The notes under the pieces were generated by a model, which worked only from the letters and a program-made list of their open reading frames with translations, was not told where the DNA came from and searched no databases. From the NCBI GenBank assembly GCA_951813535.1, contig OX638345.1:2105158-2169157 (forward strand): 64,000 nucleotides of DNA. The letters are read 5' to 3'. Positions 34,601 to 40,961 of the stretch are shown piece after piece. Source of the DNA: an uncultured Dehalococcoidia bacterium (lineage in GTDB: Bacteria; Chloroflexota; Dehalococcoidia; Lucifugimonadales; UBA3495). Position 1 is the first letter of the stretch, and every line of letters starts with the position of its first letter. Made by a program: the position numbers and the translations under genes.

Positions 34601-35400
34601 GCCAGGGTTTCCCCTAGCTCGCCAACGGCAACGGGATTCGGGCTGCCGTCGTCCTGCTCCAGCATGATCGTGCCGTCATCACCCAGGGTCGCGCTATCGA
34701 TGTGGGCGACGTGGTAATGGTTCGGGTTGCGGACCAGCAGGTCCCCCATCGCGCTCAGCGTGGCCGGCCTCGGGTTGTCCAACGATACCTGTACGTTCAG
34801 CCCCTCCAGCGCGGCAACGGTCGCGTCGGCCAGGCTCCCTCCCGCCGTCACCGGTTCCGACAGCAGCGGCCCCGCACTCGGAACCTGCTGAAGCAGCGGA
34901 CTCGTCGAAAGCATCAACACGTGCAGTGTGTCTTCCTCTGCCTGCTCCCCGCCATCCACCGGCGCCTGAGCCGCGGACTGCCGAACCACTCCGACCAGCC
35001 CGTTGATGAAATATCCGAGCGACGGGTCGTTCATCAGCTCCCACGGCAGGGACATGAATTCTGGCCGGGACGACACAATCGTCAGGACGCCTCGCTCCTC
35101 CCTTCCCATCACCTCGTCCAGCATCGCCCGGCCGCCGCTCTCCACGCCAAACGCCGATTCGAAAATCAATCGGCCCAAGTTGCGCATGACGAGTTCCACC
35201 GCTTCAACCTGGGCGATGCCTCCCGGAGACCCGCGCTGGTATTCCGTGTGGTAGCGGTCCAGCGCTCCACGTTCCTCATCCGAGAGGTCTACGCCAAAGG
35301 TCACCGGCGCTGTTTCGCGTGTCTCTCCCGACGCTTCGACCAGTCGTATCTGTAGCTGTCCCACGTCGTTCAGATCGTGGATTTCCAAACTAGCGGCCAT
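31645..35400 (-). CDS. CHAT-like/STAND-ATPase/TPR protein with apparently inactive CHAT
   Basis: This is a large multi-domain protein (1,251 residues from ATG 35400; a TTG at 35472 would add 24). The N-terminal 370 residues look like a CHAT caspase-like domain, ending VAAFYRRIAQGNTVAEAVSAVRR. Its usual catalytic HxxGHG is VAHIDSAT here, and the LxACxS cysteine region is LITAGVQE, so both dyad residues seem lost. Next is an NB-ARC/STAND ATPase with a P-loop GDTGVGKTE near residue 435 and Walker B LLVWDNLEN near 525. The last 350 residues are about seven TPR repeats (such as YSAAKEWYSRALDIHQRL). The architecture fits a sensor switch: TPRs bind a ligand, the ATPase oligomerises. It might be defence or signalling. 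Confidence 0.85.
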   Translation of the reverse strand: MAASLEIHDLNDVGQLQIRLVEASGETRETAPVTFGVDLSDEERGALDRYHTEYQRGSPGGIAQVEAVELVMRNLGRLIFESAFGVESGGRAMLDEVMGREERGVLTIVSSRPEFMSLPWELMNDPSLGYFINGLVGVVRQSAAQAPVDGGEQAEEDTLHVLMLSTSPLLQQVPSAGPLLSEPVTAGGSLADATVAALEGLNVQVSLDNPRPATLSAMGDLLVRNPNHYHVAHIDSATLGDDGTIMLEQDDGSPNPVAVGELGETLAAGGVNVVLITAGVQEEYPPSTRWARAAMALADAGVAQVAVLPAPMHPEAGDGAVAAFYRRIAQGNTVAEAVSAVRRGLMDTPERTTLYGRRVFWDWQLPCVYQSRNHQPPVIAQHQPDPLAPPVIHPEEAPTEDLQIPVAGQYGLVGRQAELRQLERALKTHSVVHLSGDTGVGKTELALALCRWFLKPARVAYPGGVFYAAFETSQPAGLERVVHEIGTAVSGLDFADMPAEQQRRWVTAYLQENASLLVWDNLENVAGFPDGAPGLLNEEELPDLAAFLGEVTTGPVGTSALLLGRRATEEWVSFPHASLTLGGLASADRLALAAQIMQQADVPATRVDADFVALMDLLDGHPLAMQIAIPPVKDVPAAAAVSEMARLIDSEPEGGEPGREAVLTAAMEYSFSRMSRRNRTHLPFLSLFQRRVMLDVLSHMTEEREYAQIVGDDLTAGASRSLLSPEGGMQSTGRSYAACRTMLRSAHAAGFLESISPSVYQINPSLPWFLGRKLGRQVSGNGIRQLETEFVRIYADTADYFMESLYENQDTGVTAVLAEEGNLTQALGLALEYRQWDNAQVLFQPLAQVYRMQKRFPELRRLRGQLLDTIGHTASEAQGHGAIEFWQYLLGTDSMESVERMDLERADLFNRQLLDYLLEQPDGETDPRTAAVYHQNGLIATRRGQYDTASEWLEQGLEIIDGGEDQESIADTCFAIGQVRHYQRQYSAAKEWYSRALDIHQRLPDYEEMVNDFRALGSACHLRFEYDEARSWYHRARELVEDNRDEETAVYIFHALGTVDHSEYLFEDAQSWYQQALGLADRLSMTEQMIVEFHHLGTLAQARGIPDEADEWLRVAMEYREEMGDLRGMGVEARQLGVVHHEQGDLDQAYHWYDQARIAFENVRDVLRAARTYGQLGMVEEQRGNLPDALEWVARTYQLAADHQLPMMVQVKAHLARLKEQMGDEPFAQWWRDNTGVEPPTDLDVDASEVF

Positions 35401-35670
35401 TTTGGAGATTTGCTCCTGTAAGTCCTGCAACGGATAACGGTTCGGATCCCGTGGACCGGACGCGCCGGGCAAGCATCGGGATCGGGCTTCCTTTTCGAGG
35501 AATTTTGAGGCGCGTGCGATACAAAACAGTGCCGATGATGGTAGTTAGCGTTTAACAAGAGCCGTTGTCGCGCAATCAAATGACCGCGTTTCGGCAGACG
35601 TCTGGTGGCCATTCAAGGCTATTCCTGCCCACGGAGGGCGAGAATAGTTATATGAAGCTGCTCATGTTGT

Positions 35671-35709
35671 TGACCGGTTCAGACATGTCATGACCCGGTT
35701 CGGCCATGT
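35671..35709 (+). promoter_or_regulatory. Direct repeat, probable activator site
   Basis: CCGGTTC-AGACATGT (from 35674) and CCGGTTC-GGCCATGT (from 35695) are similar 15-mers whose starts are 21 bp apart, two helical turns. Each is preceded by TGAC. They end directly at the -35 box of the promoter at 35709, the place where a class II activator or a repressor would bind. Confidence 0.5.
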
Positions 35710-35737
35710 TGCCACACCATGCGAACTAAATTATAAT
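35709..35737 (+). promoter_or_regulatory. Sigma70-type promoter of the CitE-like operon
   Basis: TTGCCA (35709-35714) and TATAAT (35732-35737) are 17 nt apart. The start point would be near 35744, giving a leader of about 95 nt that includes the hairpin at 35780-35806. Confidence 0.75.
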
Positions 35738-35779
35738 TCACCGCACTTTTCGGGCAAACCTACTGACCTGTATCGCATC

Positions 35780-35809
35780 GGCGGCATTATACAACATAAT
35801 GCCGCCTTT
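35780..35809 (+). terminator. Leader hairpin, possible attenuator
   Basis: GGCGGCATTAT and ATAATGCCGCC form a perfect 11-bp stem with a 5-nt loop, followed by TTTC. It lies between the promoter and the first codon (35839), so it may regulate read-through into the operon. No matching antiterminator was found. Confidence 0.5.
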
Positions 35810-35838
35810 CATTCCCCAATGACGCACGGATACCCTCC

Positions 35839-36780
35839 ATGACTATCCCGGCCAAAGTTCGGCGTTCTTGGTTAGTCACCCCAGTTTCGCAACCCGAACG
35901 CGTGTCGGCAGCCCCCTCGGCTGGCGCTGACGTGATCGTCCTGGATCTGGCGGAATTCGTAGCCGAATCCGACAAGCCCGCGGCTCGGGAGTCCCTGCGC
36001 GATTGCCTGTTTCCGGCCAAATCCACCGGAGCGGAGGTCTTCGTTCAGATCGACCCCGAACTGATGCTTGCGGACCTCAGCGCGGCGGTGTGGCCTGGGC
36101 TGGATGGCATTGTCGTGACCCGCGCCGAAACCGCGGAACAAATCATGGCCGTGGACGCCATCATCTCTGATCTGGAGAGTCGACGCGGCCTGTCGCCCGG
36201 CAGTGTCGCGTTGGCCCTCAACCTGGAAACCGCCCTGGGCAACCACAACGGTTTCGAGGTCTCCACCGCCAGTTCGCGTACCTGCTGTCTCTCGCTGGGT
36301 CGCGCTGATCTGGTGATGGACCTGCGGCCGGAACCCTCGGGCGAAATCCATCTGATGCAGTATCTCATGCAGCGTCTGGTGACCTTGGCGTCGGCCACTG
36401 GAACCGTCCCTCTGGGCGCTTGGTGGCGGTTCCCCGATCGCGGCCTTCACGCTACCCCTGAGAACACCCTGGAGGCCGCCCTGCGCGGGCGCGCCATCGG
36501 TTTCAAGGGTTCCTTCTGTGTTCTGGACAATCAGGTGCGCCCCTTGAACGAAGGCTTCACCCCTTCGGAATCCGAGGTTGCGGCCGCTCACGGTCTGTGC
36601 GAGGCATACGCCTCGGCCACCGCTTCGGGTACTTTCACCGTGCTGTGCGTGGATGACCGCGTGCTCACGCCTGATATTGCCCGCCAGGCCGCCAATACGG
36701 TCGCTTTCTCCGAAGCTTGCTCAACCCGCGACCGATTCAAGATCGCCGCCGTCGACGGCGTACCTATTCCTGTTCCCTAG
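35839..36780 (+). CDS. HpcH/HpaI aldolase/citrate-lyase-family protein 1
   Basis: This 313-residue TIM-barrel protein is a CitE-like CoA-ester lyase homologue. It has the N-terminal RRSWLVTPVSQPERVSAAPSAGADVIVLDL pattern (with a turn), ending in an Asp that replaces the usual DLED motif, VFVQIDPE, and LNLETALG for the conserved Glu that binds Mg2+. The usual arginine after the second strand (RVN) is here QID, which sets it apart from its two neighbours. It starts the operon 102 nt after the promoter. The substrate is unknown; the first paralogue may be structural or have a changed function. Confidence 0.83.
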   Translation: MTIPAKVRRSWLVTPVSQPERVSAAPSAGADVIVLDLAEFVAESDKPAARESLRDCLFPAKSTGAEVFVQIDPELMLADLSAAVWPGLDGIVVTRAETAEQIMAVDAIISDLESRRGLSPGSVALALNLETALGNHNGFEVSTASSRTCCLSLGRADLVMDLRPEPSGEIHLMQYLMQRLVTLASATGTVPLGAWWRFPDRGLHATPENTLEAALRGRAIGFKGSFCVLDNQVRPLNEGFTPSESEVAAAHGLCEAYASATASGTFTVLCVDDRVLTPDIARQAANTVAFSEACSTRDRFKIAAVDGVPIPVP

Positions 36781-36789
36781 GAGTTCCCC

Positions 36790-37800
36790 ATGGCCAGCAC
36801 ACCGCGGCGATTGAAGCGGTCCGGCCTGACGATGCCCATCGTCACCCCGCGCTTCATCAACAACGCCTGGCATCGCGGCTGCGACTTCATCAACATGGAC
36901 CTGGAGGACTCGGTTCCTCCGAACCTCAAGGACGTTGCCCGCAACCTGGTACGCGAATCCATCCCCGTGGTGAACAAGGGAGGCTCGGACGCGGTTTGCC
37001 GCATCAACCACGATTTGATGGAAGCGGACCTCAACGCTGCCATTTGGCCGGGCATTACGCAGGTCAACTACCCCAAGGCTGAGTACGGCCACGAAATCGA
37101 GCGAATGGACGAGATCATCACCCGCCTGGAGGCCGAACGTGGCATCCGGCCCGGCACCGTGGAAATTGGCGCCAACATCGAGACCGCAGTCGGAGTCGCC
37201 AACGCCTACGAGATCGTCACCGCGAGCGCCAGGGTGATGGATTTCGGAGGCGCCGCCGGATACGACATGTCCCGTGACCTCGGCGTCGAGATGTTCGTGA
37301 GTTTTGACCAGTTCGTCTACGGTAAGGGCGAAGTCGAACTCGCCGCCCGCGCCGCCGGTCGTGAACCCCATGCCGCGCCGTTCACGCCTAACATAACCGG
37401 CAGCGTCAGCGATCCCGACCGCGCTTTCGCGGAGGCGGACGCGGCGCGAAAGTGCGGCTTCCGTATCGGCGGCGGCCTCCACCCCGCCGTGGTGGAACCT
37501 CAAATTCGCGGCTTTGCGTCATCGGACGACGAGATTTCCGATGCCCAGTGGGTACTCCAGGAATACCGCAAGTTGGCCCGTACGGGAACGACTTGGGTCC
37601 AAATCGACGTTTCGACCGTGGACCGGGAAGGCTCTCCGCGACCCATGGGGGCTGACTCCTACCTGGGTCGCCATCGTGTGATCGATCGTTACGAGGCTTC
37701 TCGCGCTGAGGAATTGCTGCAATGGCGCGATCTGTGCCGCGAGCGCGACGAGGAAAAGGCTGAGGCCGTTGCCCGCGTCCGGGCGAGCGAAGCCGAATAG
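36790..37800 (+). CDS. HpcH/HpaI aldolase/citrate-lyase-family protein 2
   Basis: This 336-residue CitE-type protein has the classical FINMDLEDSVPPNLKD (catalytic DLED, about residue 36), VCRINHDLMEADL (substrate Arg), ANIETAVG (metal Glu) and a conserved GAAGYDMSRDLGV segment. These suggest a Mg2+-dependent C-C lyase for malyl-CoA- or citramalyl-CoA-like substrates. It starts 9 nt after its predecessor, so they are translated together. The C-terminal tail (EEKAEAVARVRASEAE) is charged. Its exact substrate cannot be set by sequence alone. Confidence 0.88.
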   Translation: MASTPRRLKRSGLTMPIVTPRFINNAWHRGCDFINMDLEDSVPPNLKDVARNLVRESIPVVNKGGSDAVCRINHDLMEADLNAAIWPGITQVNYPKAEYGHEIERMDEIITRLEAERGIRPGTVEIGANIETAVGVANAYEIVTASARVMDFGGAAGYDMSRDLGVEMFVSFDQFVYGKGEVELAARAAGREPHAAPFTPNITGSVSDPDRAFAEADAARKCGFRIGGGLHPAVVEPQIRGFASSDDEISDAQWVLQEYRKLARTGTTWVQIDVSTVDREGSPRPMGADSYLGRHRVIDRYEASRAEELLQWRDLCRERDEEKAEAVARVRASEAE

Positions 37801-37828
37801 TTCCCACGGCCATCCGGAGCTGCCCGCT

Positions 37829-38779
37829 ATGTCCATACTTGTCCGACGCTCCAACCTCATCGTTCCCGCCGTTCAGGAGCGGATGATCCGCTGGAGCTGG
37901 CAACGCGACGCCGACGCTGTCACCATCGACTTGCAGGATGGTACCCCGGCCGCCGAGATCTCGCGTATCCGCAAAACGCTGCGCCAATCGGTCGCCTTGG
38001 CCGGCAAGGCTGGAGCCCAGGTTTTCGTGCGGGTCAACGCTGAGTACGTATATGCGGATAGCGCCGCCGCTGCCGGACCGGGTCTGGCCGGCATAGTCCT
38101 TCCTGGCGCCGAGTGTGCCGATCATGTCGCCGATGCCAGTGCAATCCTTGACGACCTCGAAAGAACGCATGGCATCGCCCCGAACTCCCTGGAAATCACT
38201 CCGTCCATTGAGACCGGAGCCGGAGTTTGGCACGTCCGCGAAACTATCACCGCAACCCCCCGCGTGAAGCAGGTGGTCATCGACGAAGCTGCTCTGGCGG
38301 CTTCCCTGGGCATCACGCAATCCGCGGATCACGACCCCTTGGTTTACGCGCGAGGACGGCTGTGTATTGAGGCCACCGCCGCCGGCGTGCAGCCCATCGC
38401 CGTTGCCGACCCCATGGGGACACAGACCGGCCAGGTCTCACGCGACGAAATGATCCAAATCGCCACCGACTCGCGTAACCTCGGGTTCAAGGGCATGGTT
38501 TGCGGGCACCCCAGTTGGATCGACGCGGTCAATGAAGCTTACACGCCGGCGGAGTCCCTGGTCGATTACTACACCCAGGTGCGTGAGGTCTTTGCCCAGG
38601 CGCTCGCCGCCGGCACCGCCGCCGCCCCCTTCGCCGGACGCATGATCGACGTGCCAGTGGACGAGTGGGCCAAGGACGTCCTCGCCATGAGCGCCGCCTG
38701 CGCCGCTCGGGACGCTGAAAAACAGGCTGCTCGTCAGGCTACGGATGTGTGGCTGGATGCCCACCCGTGGGACCAGTAG
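37829..38779 (+). CDS. HpcH/HpaI aldolase/citrate-lyase-family protein 3
   Basis: This 316-residue member of the same family has DADAVTIDLQDGTP (DLQD for DLED), VFVRVNAEYVYAD, PSIETGAGVW and a C-terminal half with QVSRDEMIQIA and GMVCGHPSWIDAVNEAYTP, typical of CitE. ATG at 37829 was chosen because GGAG lies about 9 nt upstream and homology begins there. The three paralogues lie head to tail with gaps of 9 and 28 nt, so a heteromeric enzyme or sequential lyases are possible. The three differ in the DLED and RVN motifs. Confidence 0.87.
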   Translation: MSILVRRSNLIVPAVQERMIRWSWQRDADAVTIDLQDGTPAAEISRIRKTLRQSVALAGKAGAQVFVRVNAEYVYADSAAAAGPGLAGIVLPGAECADHVADASAILDDLERTHGIAPNSLEITPSIETGAGVWHVRETITATPRVKQVVIDEAALAASLGITQSADHDPLVYARGRLCIEATAAGVQPIAVADPMGTQTGQVSRDEMIQIATDSRNLGFKGMVCGHPSWIDAVNEAYTPAESLVDYYTQVREVFAQALAAGTAAAPFAGRMIDVPVDEWAKDVLAMSAACAARDAEKQAARQATDVWLDAHPWDQ

Positions 38780-38967
38780 CATTTTCACCCGCCGTTGCAG
38801 TGTAAGCCTCCCCGTCCGGGCCGGGATGTCCCCGCGCCCGACCTCCGGTAGAACCTTTTCAAAGCTACTCCGCGCTTCCGGCGCAAGAATAGTCGGCCCC
38901 GTGCCACGATACGGGGTCACCGCGTGCTTGGTACGGGGCCGGAATCCAAACGTCCCTGATCAGCAAT

Positions 38968-38998
38968 ATCCTGTTCATCCTGTATATCCTGTCCATCC
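38968..38998. repeat. Short interspersed 9-nt-periodic repeat
   Basis: ATCCTGTTC-ATCCTGTAT-ATCCTGTCC-ATCC is a run of three 9-nt units. It sits in the 285-nt gap between the CitE-like operon and the gene at 39065. The rest of that gap shows no gene. Confidence 0.6.
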
Positions 38999-39064
38999 CG
39001 GTAAAATAGTGTCCTCAATTGCAAGGATTTGAGGAGGCCCTGGAGCCAGATTACGGAGAACCCA

Positions 39065-39481
39065 ATGATCTACATCGACGACGAACTCCGCCGCCGTATC
39101 GACAACGCCCTGGCGGACCGCTGCCCCATGTTCATCGCCACCGTCTCGCCCGATGGGGAACCGCAGATCAGTATGCGTGGCAGCGTTCTGGTTTTTGATC
39201 GCGAGACCCTCGCCTTCTGGGAGCGCGGTTGGCGAAACTCCGCCGCTAACATCGAGAACGGCTCAAAGGTTGTGCTCTTTTATCGGCACCCCACCGAGCG
39301 CGTTAATCTGCGTTTCTACGGTACCGCCACCATGTACCGCGAAGGCGCCATCCGCGACAATGTCATGTCCCGCACGGTCCAGGGCGAACTCGACCGCGAC
39401 CCCGACCGCACCGGCGCCGCCGTCCTCGTTCACCTCTACCGCATCAACCAACTCTCAGGAGAAGTCCTCCAGGAACGATGA
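39065..39481 (+). CDS. Pyridoxamine 5'-phosphate oxidase-family flavin-binding protein
   Basis: This 138-residue split-barrel protein binds FMN or F420 and is of unknown specificity. Typical segments are CPMFIATVSPDGEPQISMRGSV at 21-42 and WRNSAANIENGSKVVLFYRHP. ATG at 39065 matches the family start. It overlaps a tiny membrane-protein gene by 4 nt. Related proteins act on oxidised amines, heme or F420; no substrate can be named. Confidence 0.86.
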   Translation: MIYIDDELRRRIDNALADRCPMFIATVSPDGEPQISMRGSVLVFDRETLAFWERGWRNSAANIENGSKVVLFYRHPTERVNLRFYGTATMYREGAIRDNVMSRTVQGELDRDPDRTGAAVLVHLYRINQLSGEVLQER

Positions 39482-39738
39482 ACCATATTCTTTCCGTTTC
39501 CATCGCGCGATTTACGGCCTCCGCCCTCCACACCGAGGAGGGTAGGCCGTGGTATACAAACCTTTTGGCCAGTTCGATTTTGGGTGGCCTCGTTGTTGGC
39601 GGTTCTGCCGGCCTCGCGATCGCCGTCATGTCGCTTCTGACCGGTTGGGACGCGGTATCCCTCGCGGCCACGCCGACCTTCTGCATCGCTTCCCTGTTGT
39701 GCGCCACGGTGATTGCAGTCAAGACCTGGTCGCGTTGA
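39478..39738 (+). CDS. Small predicted membrane protein
   Basis: This 86-residue protein has two predicted membrane helices (LASSILGGLVVGGSAGLAIAV with a short continuation, and ATPTFCIASLLCATVIAV). It begins inside the stop of the flavin-binding gene (ATGA overlap), which favours a real, co-translated gene. No family is recognised. Confidence 0.55.
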   Translation: MNHILSVSIARFTASALHTEEGRPWYTNLLASSILGGLVVGGSAGLAIAVMSLLTGWDAVSLAATPTFCIASLLCATVIAVKTWSR

Positions 39739-39841
39739 TCGCCGCTCCGCCGGCGCCGTTTCGGCGCTGGTCTTGGCGTGCGCGCCCGCACAGCGGGTAT
39801 AAGGAACCGGCTTCACTCAGGAGGAGCCCTAAATCCCTGTG

Positions 39842-40957
39842 TCAAGGCTGTTCCTGCTCAAAAGATACTCTTGCAAGGGTATCCCATGCGAGCCATTTGC
39901 CGTGCACCTGCCTCCGCGCCCTTAGCAGCGTCGTCGCCGTCCCCCTGACAATCCTGTGTAACGAGACACGTTGCCCCTCCGACGGAATGTGATACACAGT
40001 CCGTCCCATCGACACGTCTCGCAAAACGCTATTGAACCTCTCTCGCGCCTCGACGGAAAACTGGTTCAGCGCGTGGCAGTGAAACACGCACAACGCCGCT
40101 TCCTTCGGTACCTCCGCCAGTGCGTCTGGCAACAGTTCCACGGCATCGCCCTGCAAAACGGTAGGCCGCGTTTGTAGCCAGACTACTCTGGCCGCCGACA
40201 ACAGCCTGCTCCGATCACCGTGCTCCGGCCAAATCAACGCCTGCATCCACCGGTATTCCTCATCGTCGCTCAGGTCCACCGGCTCCAGGTCGATCCCGAT
40301 CTTGAAACTTACTTGGGGCAAGGCCGTGGGCAATTCCGGCAGCCCGTTCCTGGCGTCGCACTCGATCACGACTTTGGAATCGTCCGGCCCGAATTCGTCG
40401 CCGCTGGAGTACCGATACCGGTATTGGTCCCAGTTCAGGTTCAGACCGGCGCTAGCTCCCACGTCCAACAACGCCAGCGGGTGGCTCGGGTTCTCCGCCG
40501 CAATAGTGAGAAAGCCCGGCAACAGGTAGGCGCATCGACCGACTTCGTTGGTCTGCACCATGCGCGTTTCCAGGTAGCTGACGATCTGAGCCCGATGCGC
40601 TACCGCAAATTCGGTAAAGGCCCGACCCAAATCAGGCGCCGGCCGGTCACCTGCTTGAGCGCGAAAATAATGTGAGGCCAATTCGGAGCCGGGGAAAGAC
40701 GCCACCGTCCGTTTGACCGCCGCAAAAAACAGGTTGGGGATCGGTTGGCCAACCCGACACCCGCGCGCCAAGTCGAGCAACGCGGGATTGTCGGCCACCG
40801 TTGCGCATAGAACCTCGTAGGTTCGGGAGCCGGCGCCCTCGTCCGATTCCGCCGAACACTCCTCTACGGCAAACCGCCTGAACCGTTCGGCCAGCTCTCG
40901 GTCCGACCGTCGTGCCGGCCCAAGATGTTCGATCTCCCCGTTGCCGGTCGCCGCCAA
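39842..40957 (-). CDS. DUF2332-family protein
   Basis: This 371-residue protein belongs to DUF2332. Family segments are RCAYLLPGFLTIAAE, HPLALLDVGASAGLNLNWDQYRY, and FHCHALNQFSVEARE. The glycine-rich VGASAGLNL recalls a SAM-binding loop, and a methyltransferase-like fold has been suggested for such sequences; this is inference. The start is TTG at 40957, 5 nt before the stop of the upstream acyl-CoA synthetase gene on the same strand. Base composition is lower in GC than the neighbour. Its function is unknown. Confidence 0.83.
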   Translation of the reverse strand: MAATGNGEIEHLGPARRSDRELAERFRRFAVEECSAESDEGAGSRTYEVLCATVADNPALLDLARGCRVGQPIPNLFFAAVKRTVASFPGSELASHYFRAQAGDRPAPDLGRAFTEFAVAHRAQIVSYLETRMVQTNEVGRCAYLLPGFLTIAAENPSHPLALLDVGASAGLNLNWDQYRYRYSSGDEFGPDDSKVVIECDARNGLPELPTALPQVSFKIGIDLEPVDLSDDEEYRWMQALIWPEHGDRSRLLSAARVVWLQTRPTVLQGDAVELLPDALAEVPKEAALCVFHCHALNQFSVEARERFNSVLRDVSMGRTVYHIPSEGQRVSLHRIVRGTATTLLRARRQVHGKWLAWDTLARVSFEQEQP

Positions 40958-40961
40958 TGCG

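Larger units (their letters stand above)
35401..35838. other. Regulatory intergenic region upstream of the CitE-like operon
   Basis: This 438-nt region contains no convincing gene. It holds a 21-bp-spaced direct repeat, a consensus promoter and a leader hairpin, listed separately. The part from 35401 to 35660 shows nothing recognisable besides the possible N-terminal extension of the CHAT gene up to 35472. Confidence 0.6.
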
